Below are positions 16,501-24,285 of a stretch of DNA of 64,000 nucleotides, in pieces; within the stretch, counting starts at the first letter, position 1; each line of letters begins with the position of its first letter. This stretch comes from an uncultured Prevotellaceae bacterium (GTDB lineage: Bacteria > Bacteroidota > Bacteroidia > Bacteroidales > Bacteroidaceae). The position numbers and the translations under genes are program-made. The DNA is taken from positions 62,001-126,000 of the forward strand of contig CAMBDA010000002.1 of the NCBI GenBank assembly GCA_945865175.1, given 5' to 3'. The notes under the pieces were generated by a model, which was not told where the DNA came from, searched no databases, and saw nothing but the letters and a program-made list of their open reading frames with translations.

Positions 16501-16829
16501 TACTTGTTCATCAACCGGTAACCAGCCACATTGTCGCCCGTGAAACACCACAGGTATTTGTCGCTCAACGTAGAGCCGGCAGAGACAGCCCTGCAGCACA
16601 GGCGTCCACTGGTGTCGGTATACCAATAGCGGCCCGAAGACACCCGTATGCTATACCAGTGAGTGTCAGAAGGGAACTGCCCGTTGCGGACAGCGGTAAT
16701 CTCGAAGGGCACATTCAGCCCGTCGTTGTTATCGGAGTAAGCTTCGTCCATCTGTGCAAAGGCCAAAGTGGGCCACAGGCACAGGAGCATCATGGTTCTG
16801 CGCAACATTGACGCATAAAGATTTTTCAT
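13587..16829 (-). CDS. Secreted CotH-type kinase-fold protein with Ig-like domain and sorting tail
   Basis: 1080 residues. Signal peptide about 1-25. Two tandem modules of about 150 residues follow (about 35-195 and 203-355), each with a THWY motif near its start and an ALW(N/K) motif near its end. Then comes a bacterial Ig-like BIG2 domain (about 368-450). The CotH domain covers about 670-980: RGNSSWGEAKKPYHFKF, GSYQLTEK and the WDLDWAYGY motif. CotH of Bacillus is an atypical protein kinase; here it is exported and its substrate unknown. The C-terminus (YTLDGKRV...LPRGIYIINGRK) resembles type IX sorting tails. A fasciclin lipoprotein gene lies 74 bp upstream. Confidence 0.88.
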   Translation of the reverse strand: MKNLYASMLRRTMMLLCLWPTLAFAQMDEAYSDNNDGLNVPFEITAVRNGQFPSDTHWYSIRVSSGRYWYTDTSGRLCCRAVSAGSTLSDKYLWCFTGDNVAGYRLMNKYWGTEYVVSVPNSDNAAPASMKALADAPAPRTFKVSTNGDGYNFYFPGVQQACLNDFEVKGKLALWNSGASPGDGGSRMYVKLEVGEASMPSAEGLPFRPTTVGADGQLASSTHWYKMTIRGSKTIYADKSSLYCDSYLESLKGNQLWAFVGDMENGFEVYNYQTGMPYKAYCVENSNEAYVVMEEKDQVQGTSRWQLKANNRGGYNLYYPGSSESCWNDFADRGVIALWKDHNSSDDGGSTIVFVEANLNMIDQTVYVDNITLDSYDVSLFEGESVEMVAHVTPENAHNKEVEWYSNDETICTVDMTTGVVTGVAAGSTYIVCVSTDGSYKYALCKVTVKENKSILPVSGLVVYVYKKDGTVDAFPEAYLSSYEQKNGGISIVANDGTSYQYAASELMEATYQAPDDFAHITSFKFNNKYNPDLPKDCLGEIVEDSIIKLTVACIGKRLAPSFQLSDSEQAKVYVGNVLQESKVTRTRFEGDVCYTVSRDGFQMLRSNARGDLMMLPFGRDYVVKADFLTDHSTNDYNVPVIYINTADGKSITSKTVYKDATISIQGGGVFPDLEETAILIKGRGNSSWGEAKKPYHFKFDKKTSVLDLTKGKHWNLIANAQRMSMMTNAIGMKVARMVGTQAANDEVPVELYLNGKYLGSYQLTEKVGFGNNSLDISDTLVNATLLELDTYYDEVNKFRTSTTYYNLPVNIKEPESFTDGSVAFKLYDVKDRMMGMLMALKKGENFEAHADVQSLATFLMTNELILNRELMHPKSTYMFNRDILNPDSLFYFGPVWDLDWAYGYESSATYYVSDAEMDYWNGSKSMESWTFMKALRYNSGEKFEREYFRVWTRFMQSQLGELLEYCDDYLDFARPSFTHNSEVWAWYYEDYDSNVEQAKAWLQQRANYVYDYLCNTLGLKEKYSDVYENPDGLQDIVNTRPALRLEDHNVYTLDGKRVTNTGKLPRGIYIINGRKTVIR

Positions 16830-16903
16830 GTTATTCCTATTCTGATTAATATATTAATGTATAAACGGCATCAGTCAATATTCACATCGCACATGGCCAC
16901 GAA

Positions 16904-19045
16904 TCACCAGATATCCTCAGGCTCCTCGGGATTGTCATAAACCTCCTTTGAGCAAATCTCGATAAAATCCATATACAACTGCTTGTCTTCCTTGTCGAGC
17001 ACATTCTTCAGGCGAAGATAGTAGGTGACATCGGGATCCATCGTGGCGGTGAACATGATGCGACGGGTCAGATATACACTGCCGCGACCAGGCGTAGCCG
17101 AACCCGGAGAACCTGCACAATAGAGCTGAAGGCCTTTCATAAAGCCGTTGTTACGCATCTTCTTATCCACCTCGGCATTGTAGTCATCATCATCGGTGTC
17201 CAGTTCCCAACCCACAGGGCTGGGGAACGTACCAGCGTCCGTGAGCCTGTAAAGGCCATTCACACGGAAATCGAGCGGTGTGCCCATAGCCGTAAGCGAG
17301 TTCTTGTCGGAGCCCCAATACACCTGGCACATGCTACGGTAGGATACACCCGTAGAGTTGGCAATGCGAAACTCATAGGTTCCCTTCTTGGGAACAGGCG
17401 GCAGACGCATCACCAGTTCATACCGTCCAATCACATTAAACTCGTCACCCAAATAGTTGGGCCACCCCTTTCCACGGCCCAGCAGGTAATAGAACTTGGT
17501 GCCGCGAAGGATGTCCATGTCGTTGAAGTACTTATACTGGTCGTCCGAAGGAATGCCCACCGTCATGTGCTCCTTGGTAGTGACCGACTGGCCGCGGATG
17601 TCGTTGTTGAGGAATTCGGGGAACAGGCTCGACACATCCCAGCGCAGACGCTGGCGCTGCAGGTTGTTGCGTGTGGCCTCGTCATAGACCAGCAACTTGT
17701 CAATGGGATAAATGATGCCATTCACAGACTCCACATTGGCATTCTCGCGGTCCACGAACACGCCCACCTTGTCTGCATCGCAATATTTCTCATGATAGTT
17801 TTCACTGCGTCCGTTGTTGATTTTCGGGAAACGGTTGAGGTATACACCATCACTTTCGCGGCTCTCAAAAATCTTCACGATGCGGCGTTCACCCATCGAG
17901 GTATAAAGGTCGTACATGCATACGCCCGGAGTACCCACTTTGGGATCGTAGCCACGCTCGTTGTAGTGAATCACCAACTTGTCGGCAGGCAGTCGTACGG
18001 GCAAGATATGATAGGTGACAAACTGGTTGAGCAGGTTCTTCTCGTTGGTGTAATTGTTGTCACGCACCGCATCCGGATAAAGGGCCTCCCCCTCCAGATA
18101 GTTCATCACATCCTCTGGCATGATGTCACGCGGTTCCTTGCCCAGTGTCTGGCTCCAAAACTGGTCAGTCTCCGAGAAAATGGTAAACCCATACTTGCGG
18201 TGCTCGGGCAGATAGCCCAGCGAACCCTCGGTAGGATGGGTGCCCAGGTTTTGGATGACACCCATCTGATACAGGTCCTCATAGGCCTCGTCGCGGATCT
18301 TGGAGAGTGTATCGCCCAAACCGCATGCCAACACAAGGCGGGCCATCACCTGGAATCCATCGCGATTGGCATCGATATAGCTCTGCAACACAGCCGTCAG
18401 GGCATCGTTGCCGGGAGCGATTACATCCTCCATCTGGTGGATGACACCATTGATGGCGGGGATGTCGCGGTTTCTCACCGAGATACGCGCCGTCTTATTG
18501 ATATAGATGCTGTCCGGGTCGTTACCGAAGAGCACCGACAACTTGCGGTCAGACAAAGTGGGAGAGGCAATCTCCTCGTTCTGATTGGCGGGGAAGGAGG
18601 ACGTCTCGTAAATCACGCTATTCCCTTCATAGTCGAAGTCACCGCCGTCGATGATGCTGTTGAACACAATTACCTTCATCACCGAATCGCGCATCTCGTC
18701 GGTGGGGAAAGCCTCCCAGCTGGGTGCCGTAATCAGCCCCTTGGCCACCAGACTGTCCAGATACTGGCCGATGGCCTGGTTGGTGGGTGCAAAGCAGGTG
18801 TAATTGCCACGTGCCGAGAGCAGCTGCATCACAGTGGATTCGCTGTGTTTGCTTATCTTCACCTCGTCGAGCAAACGTGCATACTCGCTGTAGTCGTCAT
18901 GTTTCAGCAGGTAAGAGGCAATAGTCTCCATCTCGAATACATAACGACTGCTGGTATCAACCTGTTCCTTACAGCCAACCAACAGCATGGCCGCCCCCAG
19001 TAGAAGTACGCCACATAAACTGTAGAAGTTAGTCAAACTCTTCAT
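16904..19045 (-). CDS. Fasciclin-domain (FAS1) lipoprotein
   Basis: 713 residues. A lipoprotein signal ends in LLVGC (Cys 25). FAS1 signatures appear in the first domain, YTCFAPTNQAIGQYL (about 82-96) with a later INGVIHQMEDVI, and in a second larger region with YGFTIFSETDQF and VNGIIYPIDKLL. The C-terminal 180 residues look like a separate beta-rich domain. FAS1 domains mediate adhesion or protein-protein contact outside the cell; in Bacteroidetes such lipoproteins are often surface exposed. The gene has its own promoter and precedes the CotH-type gene. Confidence 0.85.
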   Translation of the reverse strand: MKSLTNFYSLCGVLLLGAAMLLVGCKEQVDTSSRYVFEMETIASYLLKHDDYSEYARLLDEVKISKHSESTVMQLLSARGNYTCFAPTNQAIGQYLDSLVAKGLITAPSWEAFPTDEMRDSVMKVIVFNSIIDGGDFDYEGNSVIYETSSFPANQNEEIASPTLSDRKLSVLFGNDPDSIYINKTARISVRNRDIPAINGVIHQMEDVIAPGNDALTAVLQSYIDANRDGFQVMARLVLACGLGDTLSKIRDEAYEDLYQMGVIQNLGTHPTEGSLGYLPEHRKYGFTIFSETDQFWSQTLGKEPRDIMPEDVMNYLEGEALYPDAVRDNNYTNEKNLLNQFVTYHILPVRLPADKLVIHYNERGYDPKVGTPGVCMYDLYTSMGERRIVKIFESRESDGVYLNRFPKINNGRSENYHEKYCDADKVGVFVDRENANVESVNGIIYPIDKLLVYDEATRNNLQRQRLRWDVSSLFPEFLNNDIRGQSVTTKEHMTVGIPSDDQYKYFNDMDILRGTKFYYLLGRGKGWPNYLGDEFNVIGRYELVMRLPPVPKKGTYEFRIANSTGVSYRSMCQVYWGSDKNSLTAMGTPLDFRVNGLYRLTDAGTFPSPVGWELDTDDDDYNAEVDKKMRNNGFMKGLQLYCAGSPGSATPGRGSVYLTRRIMFTATMDPDVTYYLRLKNVLDKEDKQLYMDFIEICSKEVYDNPEEPEDIW

Positions 19046-19102
19046 ATCGTATCACTTTTTCGTTTATTACAAAATGTTTACAATCATGGGATGTTTTGTA
19101 TG

Positions 19103-19134
19103 CAAAGATATGAACTTTGCCCATATTGCACAAA
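19103..19134 (-). promoter_or_regulatory. Promoter of the fasciclin lipoprotein gene
   Basis: Read leftward: TTTG (19134-19131), 20 bp, TATCTTTG (19110-19103). The predicted start near 19096 is about 50 bases before the ATG at 19045. Confidence 0.78.
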
Positions 19135-19203
19135 CATTCAGCAAGATTATTATGAAAAATGGCTTGAAAATCACTTTTTCTTCCGTTTTTCAAAGAAAAA
19201 GTG

Positions 19204-19211
19204 TAATTTTG
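19204..19211 (+). promoter_or_regulatory. -7 element of the amidase-like gene
   Basis: TAATTTTG, about 22 bp before the start codon at 19233. No clear -33 TTTG. It supports the start at 19233 over upstream in-frame starts. Confidence 0.45.
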
Positions 19212-19232
19212 CAGCAACCAAAATACGTGTAT

Positions 19233-22200
19233 ATGGATTACAGACACCTTTTCTCCGCCATCCGCAGAGCAACGCTCCTGCTGGCAGGATGCCTGTGTGC
19301 CGGCGAGGCCCGTGCACAGGATGCCGTACTCACCCCCGAGGTACGCACGGCCATAGAACAGATGATTGATCAGGAAGCCAGCCGGCACTGCACCATAGGA
19401 CCCGTGCACATCGACTCGGTAAGTGCCACGGGCAAGACACTAGAACTGTATGCCGGCATCAACTGCTCCTACATCCCCCTGCGCGAGGAGAACGTGGATC
19501 GCATCTATTCCAGCATCAGGCAAATGCTCCCTGCCCATTTGCAAGGGAGGAACGTGAAGCTCTTCACCAACGGTCGGCTAATTGAGGAACTCATCCCGCT
19601 GGCTACACGCAAGAAGCAGGACAGGAGAGCCCCCCGCTTTGCACCCGAATGCCCCATCCCCCTGGTGACCGCCCTCCAGCAGCCGCATGTGCCCACCAAG
19701 GGACTCCGGGGCCGCCACATCGCACTGTGGCAAAGCCACGGCTACTATTACGAGAAGAGCCTCGACCGGTGGGAGTGGCAGCGTGCCCGCATCTTCCAGA
19801 CGGTGGAGGACCTGTTCACACAAAGCTACGTGCTCCCCTATCTGGTACCCATGCTGGAACGGGCAGGCGGCTACGTGATGCTGCCCAGAGAGCGCGACGT
19901 GAACGACTACGAGGTGATTGTGGACAACGATGGCTGCTCCTGGCCAAAAGCCCGATACGCGGAAATGCAGGGCGATAAGGCATGGACATCCGCTGAGGGT
20001 GAAGGATTTGCCCACCCGGCGGCCGCCCTTGACTACGGGCAGAATCCTTTCAAGGACGGCACATGCCGACAGACCCGTACCGTCAGTAAAGGCCAGGAGA
20101 GCATCATCACCTGGACTCCCTCGGTGCCCCACACCGGGCGGTACGCTGTGTATGTCTCCTATAAGACCCTTCCCAAAAGCACCCGCGAGGCCTGCTATAC
20201 GGTCAGCCACCTGGGTGGACACACAACGTTCCATGTGAACCAGCAGATGGGCGGGTCCACATGGATCTATCTGGGCAGTTTCACCTTTGAGAAAGACAAC
20301 CCAGCACACGGCATAAGACTTACCAACCGCACCTCCCATGCAGGAGACATCGTCACCGCCGATGCTGTGAAGATTGGCGGCGGCATGGGGAACATCCGTC
20401 GAGGCACCGGCCCACAGCAGCAGGTCAGCGGCTACCCCCGCTGGACAGAGGGTGCACGCTACTGGCTCCAATGGGCCGGTATGCCCGACTCTATATACAG
20501 TCCCACCCACAACGAGAACGACTATGTAGATGACTACCGCTGCCGTGGCGAATGGGTAAACCATCTGGCTGGCGGTTCCGAGGTGTGCCCCGACAGGGAT
20601 GGCCTGCACATCCCACTCGACCTCTCGCTGGCCTTCCATTCCGATGCCGGTACCCGCAAGACCGATTACATCATCGGCACGCTAGGTATCTACTGCACCC
20701 TGTCGGAGGGGCAGGTCACTTTTGCCGACGGTACCACACGCTATCTCAACCACGACCTGTGCGACCTGGTGGTGTCGCAGATTACCGATGACATACGCGC
20801 ACTGTACGAGCCCAACTGGACACGCAGGGGCATGTGGAACCAGGCCTATTTCGAGGCACGTGTGCCCAGAGTGCCCGCCATGCTGCTGGAACTGCTTTCC
20901 CACCAGAACTTTGCCGACATGCGCTATGGCATCGACCCGCGTTTCCGCTTCAGCGTGTCCCGCGCCATCTACAAGGGCATCCTTCGCTTCATTGCCTCCC
21001 AGCGCAGGCAAGAGGCCGTGGTGGCACCCCTTCCGCCCCGCCATTTGGCCCTCAACCTCACCGAGGAAGGCCATGCAAGACTCACCTGGCAGCCCGTCAC
21101 CGACCCGCTCGAACCCAGTGCTGAAGCCACAGGTTACATCGTATACACACGCATCGGGGGACAGGACTTTGACAATGGGAGGTACGTGGAGGGCACTTCA
21201 TTCGAGACGGCGCTCACACCCTGTGTGCCATGCAGTTTCCGCGTGGAGGCCGTCAACGCAGGCGGCCGCAGTTTTCCCTCAGAAACGCTGAGTGCCGGCA
21301 TCCAGACAGGTGCATCCAAGGGCACCGTGATGATTGTGAACGGATTTGACCGCATCTGTGCGCCAGACGACTTTGTGGCACCGCCCCCCCACGACACGCT
21401 CTATGCCGGATTCCTCGACAATTTTGACCATGGCGTGCCCTATCTGCAGGACATAAGCTATATCGGCAGCATGAAGGAGTTTCGCCGCGATGTGCCCTGG
21501 ATGGACGACAACGCCTCGGGATTCGGTGACAGTTGGGGGAACTACGAGACAAAGGTGATTGCCGGTAACACCTTCGACTACCCCTCCGTCCATGGACGGG
21601 CCCTGCTGGAAGCCGGATATTCGTTCGTCTCCTGCAGCCACGAGAGCGTAGAGGCGCAGGAAGTGGACCTGACATCCTACGACTGTGTGGACCTTATCCT
21701 GGGCAAGCAGAAACAGACCAAAACGGGACGGGGAGGCTATTGCCCCCTCGCATTCAAGACCTTCACCCCCGACATGCAGAAGGCCCTCACCGCCTATTGC
21801 CGGCAGGGGGGAAGCCTGCTGGTGAGCGGAAGCTATGTGGCCTCCGACCTGTGGGACAATCCGCTGGCACCCTCCCTGGAGGAAGACCGCCGGTTTGCCA
21901 CTGAGGTGCTCAAGTACAAATGGCGCGTGGGAAGAGCCGCACGTGAGGGAAAAGCCCATTTCGTGCCCTCACCCTTCACCATGCTCCAGGGCCACGTGCG
22001 CTTCTGCCAGAAACTGAACGGAAGATGCTACATGGTAGAGTCGCCCGATGGCATAGAGCCGGCATCCGAGGAAGCCCACACCGTAATGCGCTACAGTGAG
22101 AACGGCATCAGCGCAGCCGTGGCCTATCAGGGCCCCTACCGCACGCTGGTAGTGGGATTCCCATTGGAGACCGTGCGTCCGGCCAGGGCACGCCACATGA

Positions 22201-22253
22201 TGATGGAGCAGGCCATGCAATTCCTAACGGGCGGAAAAGCGAAAAAAAACTGA
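19233..22253 (+). CDS. Secreted amidase_3-like protein with inserted golvesin/Xly domain (often labelled xanthan lyase)
   Basis: 1006 residues from ATG 19233, with a signal peptide (1-28). Homologues are often labelled xanthan lyase, but the sequence reads as a split N-acetylmuramoyl-L-alanine amidase fold. HIALWQSHGYYYE gives H169 and TVEDLFTQSYVLPYL gives E192. A golvesin/Xly-like domain is inserted at about 235-390. The fold then resumes with LAFHSDAG (H469) and MLLELLSHQNFADM (E553). This order matches the His-Glu-His zinc site and catalytic Glu of amidase_3. A fibronectin type III-like domain (about 602-690) and a long C-terminal part follow. The amidase assignment is inference; the secreted multidomain layout is seen directly. 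Confidence 0.75.
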   Translation: MDYRHLFSAIRRATLLLAGCLCAGEARAQDAVLTPEVRTAIEQMIDQEASRHCTIGPVHIDSVSATGKTLELYAGINCSYIPLREENVDRIYSSIRQMLPAHLQGRNVKLFTNGRLIEELIPLATRKKQDRRAPRFAPECPIPLVTALQQPHVPTKGLRGRHIALWQSHGYYYEKSLDRWEWQRARIFQTVEDLFTQSYVLPYLVPMLERAGGYVMLPRERDVNDYEVIVDNDGCSWPKARYAEMQGDKAWTSAEGEGFAHPAAALDYGQNPFKDGTCRQTRTVSKGQESIITWTPSVPHTGRYAVYVSYKTLPKSTREACYTVSHLGGHTTFHVNQQMGGSTWIYLGSFTFEKDNPAHGIRLTNRTSHAGDIVTADAVKIGGGMGNIRRGTGPQQQVSGYPRWTEGARYWLQWAGMPDSIYSPTHNENDYVDDYRCRGEWVNHLAGGSEVCPDRDGLHIPLDLSLAFHSDAGTRKTDYIIGTLGIYCTLSEGQVTFADGTTRYLNHDLCDLVVSQITDDIRALYEPNWTRRGMWNQAYFEARVPRVPAMLLELLSHQNFADMRYGIDPRFRFSVSRAIYKGILRFIASQRRQEAVVAPLPPRHLALNLTEEGHARLTWQPVTDPLEPSAEATGYIVYTRIGGQDFDNGRYVEGTSFETALTPCVPCSFRVEAVNAGGRSFPSETLSAGIQTGASKGTVMIVNGFDRICAPDDFVAPPPHDTLYAGFLDNFDHGVPYLQDISYIGSMKEFRRDVPWMDDNASGFGDSWGNYETKVIAGNTFDYPSVHGRALLEAGYSFVSCSHESVEAQEVDLTSYDCVDLILGKQKQTKTGRGGYCPLAFKTFTPDMQKALTAYCRQGGSLLVSGSYVASDLWDNPLAPSLEEDRRFATEVLKYKWRVGRAAREGKAHFVPSPFTMLQGHVRFCQKLNGRCYMVESPDGIEPASEEAHTVMRYSENGISAAVAYQGPYRTLVVGFPLETVRPARARHMMMEQAMQFLTGGKAKKN

Positions 22254-22262
22254 GGCGGAATG

Positions 22263-22293
22263 TTGCAGAATCAATGAATTTTACGTAATTTTG
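22263..22293 (+). promoter_or_regulatory. Promoter of the nucleotidylyltransferase-kinase gene
   Basis: TTG at 22263-22265, 20 bp, TAATTTTG at 22286-22293. The predicted start near 22300 supports the ATG at 22318. Confidence 0.72.
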
Positions 22294-22317
22294 TCCGCAA
22301 AACATAAACACAAGCAA

Positions 22318-23493
22318 ATGAACAAGAAGGTATTTGTGAGCGGTTGCTACGACCTGCTCCATTCCGGCCACGTGGAATTCTTCCGTCAGGCAGCACAGTA
22401 TGGCGACCTGTACGTAGGCATAGGATCCGACAACACCATCCTGCACTACAAGAACCACAAGACCGTCTACTCCGAACAGGAACGCCTGTTTATGGTAAAA
22501 AGCATACGCTACGTAAAGGAGGCTTTCATCAATGCCGGCGACGGCATTCTGGATTTCCTGCCCACACTCGACATCGTGAAGCCCGACATCCTGATTGTCA
22601 ACAGCGACGGCGGAAGCGAAGCCAAAAGGGAAGTGTGCCAGCAGCGCGGCATCGAATACGTGGTGCTGGAGCGTGATCCCCACGAAGGGCTGGCTGCACG
22701 CAGTAGCACAGAACTGAAGAAGAGTCCCTGCCAGCTGCCTACACGCCTCGACCTTGCTGGAACATGGATTGACCAGCCCTACGTGAGCTGTTATGCCCCG
22801 GGATGGGCACTCACCATCAGCCTTGAGCCCTCCTTCCAAATAAGGGAACGATGCGGATTGAGCACCTCCACACGCAACGTCATCAAGCGCATCTGGCCCT
22901 ACCAACTGCCCAATATGGATCCTGAAACACTGGCACGCCTGGTATTCTGCTTCGAGAACCATCCCGAGCGGGAGGACGGCATCATCAGCGGTGCCCAGGA
23001 CGCCATCGGCATCTGTGTACCCGGACTCTGCCGCCATTACTACGACAACCACTTCTGGCCCGACCGCATCGAGACCTGCGAGAATGAGCATGTGCTGGAA
23101 TGGCTAGAAGCCCATCTGTGCATGATTCCCATCGACCCCCGTCCTGTGGGATGCTCGGTGGTGGAGGGGAAAGACATCACTACAGTCAAAGTGGAACGGC
23201 TGGCAGACGCCGCAGAACGATGCTGGGAGGCCATCATGGCAAGGGACCTACCGGCCTTTGCCAAGGCCTACAAGGACTCCTTCAACGCCCAGACGGCAAT
23301 GTTCCCCGCCATGATTCAGGGAAGCGTGGAGCAGCACATCGACCGCTACGCACAATGCCCCGAGGTGCTGGCATGGAAAATGCCCGGTGCAGGGGGCGGA
23401 GGCTATTTAGCATGTGTAGTCACCGACGTAAACCAGTTCTGCAATGCTCATCCAGAAGCCTTTGCGATTCGTATCCGCCGTTCCGGCATGTAA
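22318..23493 (+). CDS. Nucleotidylyltransferase-GHMP sugar kinase fusion
   Basis: 391 residues from ATG 22318. Residues 1-135 form a cytidylyl/adenylyltransferase domain with HSGH at 15-18 and an ISTT-like end (ARSSTE near 127-132). Residues 138-391 form a GHMP kinase: PTRLDLAG (141-148), the ATP-binding CGLSTST (179-185), SGAQDAIG (224-231) and the late PGAGGGGYLA (356-365). The kinase is closest in pattern to fucokinase and heptose (HddA-type) kinases. Such a protein could phosphorylate a sugar at C1 and attach a nucleotide. The next gene, 25 bp on, is an L-rhamnose mutarotase homologue, which suggests a deoxysugar substrate. Confidence 0.85.
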   Translation: MNKKVFVSGCYDLLHSGHVEFFRQAAQYGDLYVGIGSDNTILHYKNHKTVYSEQERLFMVKSIRYVKEAFINAGDGILDFLPTLDIVKPDILIVNSDGGSEAKREVCQQRGIEYVVLERDPHEGLAARSSTELKKSPCQLPTRLDLAGTWIDQPYVSCYAPGWALTISLEPSFQIRERCGLSTSTRNVIKRIWPYQLPNMDPETLARLVFCFENHPEREDGIISGAQDAIGICVPGLCRHYYDNHFWPDRIETCENEHVLEWLEAHLCMIPIDPRPVGCSVVEGKDITTVKVERLADAAERCWEAIMARDLPAFAKAYKDSFNAQTAMFPAMIQGSVEQHIDRYAQCPEVLAWKMPGAGGGGYLACVVTDVNQFCNAHPEAFAIRIRRSGM

Positions 23494-23518
23494 CATCCCT
23501 AACCCATCTATCTGCATT

Positions 23519-23851
23519 ATGAAACGATATTGTCAAACACTTCAACTCAAGGACGACCCACAGCTGATAGCCGACTACATTGAGGCTCATCGCCACGTGT
23601 GGCCCGAGATTCAGGCAGGCATCAAAGAAGTGGGCATTCTGGACATGCAAATCTATGCCCTGGGCAACAGCCTTTTCATGATCATGGACACCACCGACGA
23701 GTTTGACTGGGAGCGCGACAACGCACGCCTGGCAGGCCTTCCCCGACAAGCTGAATGGGAAGCCTATGTAGCCCAGTTCCAGGGAGCCGACCCCAACGCG
23801 CCCTCGACCGACAAGTGGAAACTGATGGAGCGCATCTTCAAACTGGAATAA
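23519..23851 (+). CDS. L-rhamnose mutarotase family protein (RhaM/DUF718)
   Basis: 110 residues from ATG 23519, the normal RhaM length. RhaM interconverts alpha and beta anomers of L-rhamnose; some homologues act on L-fucose. The family pattern is visible: YIEAHRHVWPEIQAGIKEVGI with the active-site His, IYALGNSLFMIMD, and the C-terminal WKLMERIFKLE. It follows the sugar kinase fusion by 25 bp and probably supplies it with one anomer, an inference from context. No rhamnose isomerase or aldolase is near. Confidence 0.88.
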   Translation: MKRYCQTLQLKDDPQLIADYIEAHRHVWPEIQAGIKEVGILDMQIYALGNSLFMIMDTTDEFDWERDNARLAGLPRQAEWEAYVAQFQGADPNAPSTDKWKLMERIFKLE

Positions 23852-24285
23852 TATTTTATTATGGAAAGGGTAAAAGCCCAAGGGTGTTGACACGTTCAGA
23901 TATTTTACTGATTCTGGCCTTTCAATTTGACCCTCTGAGCGAAGAAAGAATCTCCGTTGCCACTCGGACGAATCTAAAAAAGAGCGAAAAAGGCCATTCG
24001 TGGCCTTGAAGATAGTCTTTTACGCCTGAATGACCAACCAAGCCGTCTCTAGATGGTCATCCATATCCCCCTAGGAAGGCCTACCAGAGACTGCTTGGCA
24101 GGCCTTCCACAGTATCTACCATAGGTTAACTGTAAAACCCATCTTCTCAGCCAGCATTTTTCGACAAGAAAAGCTTGTTCTAATACCAATTTCGTGTTTC
24201 ATTCTATAGACTTCTTATGACATGGCTCTGGCCTGTTTTATCAAGATCTCAGGGCAAACCGCAGCCCTCTATCCATCCCAAGTCT
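23852..24285. other. 434-bp gap with two stable hairpins, no gene seen
   Basis: No convincing reading frame. A 7-bp stem capped by TTCG lies at 23990-24007 (AAGGCCA/TGGCCTT), a very stable tetraloop hairpin. A second, GGAAGGCCT (24074-24082) with AGGCCTTCC (24100-24108), has additional CCA/TGG pairing inside. Both lie between the converging mutarotase and DUF418 genes. They may be terminators without U tracts or part of an unrecognised structured RNA. Confidence 0.55.

Noticed and set aside
17567..19003. 478-codon open frame on the + strand
   Set aside because: It is fully antisense to the fasciclin lipoprotein gene, whose signal, FAS1 motifs and promoter are clear; the translation is of low complexity (His, Val, Leu rich) with no family features.
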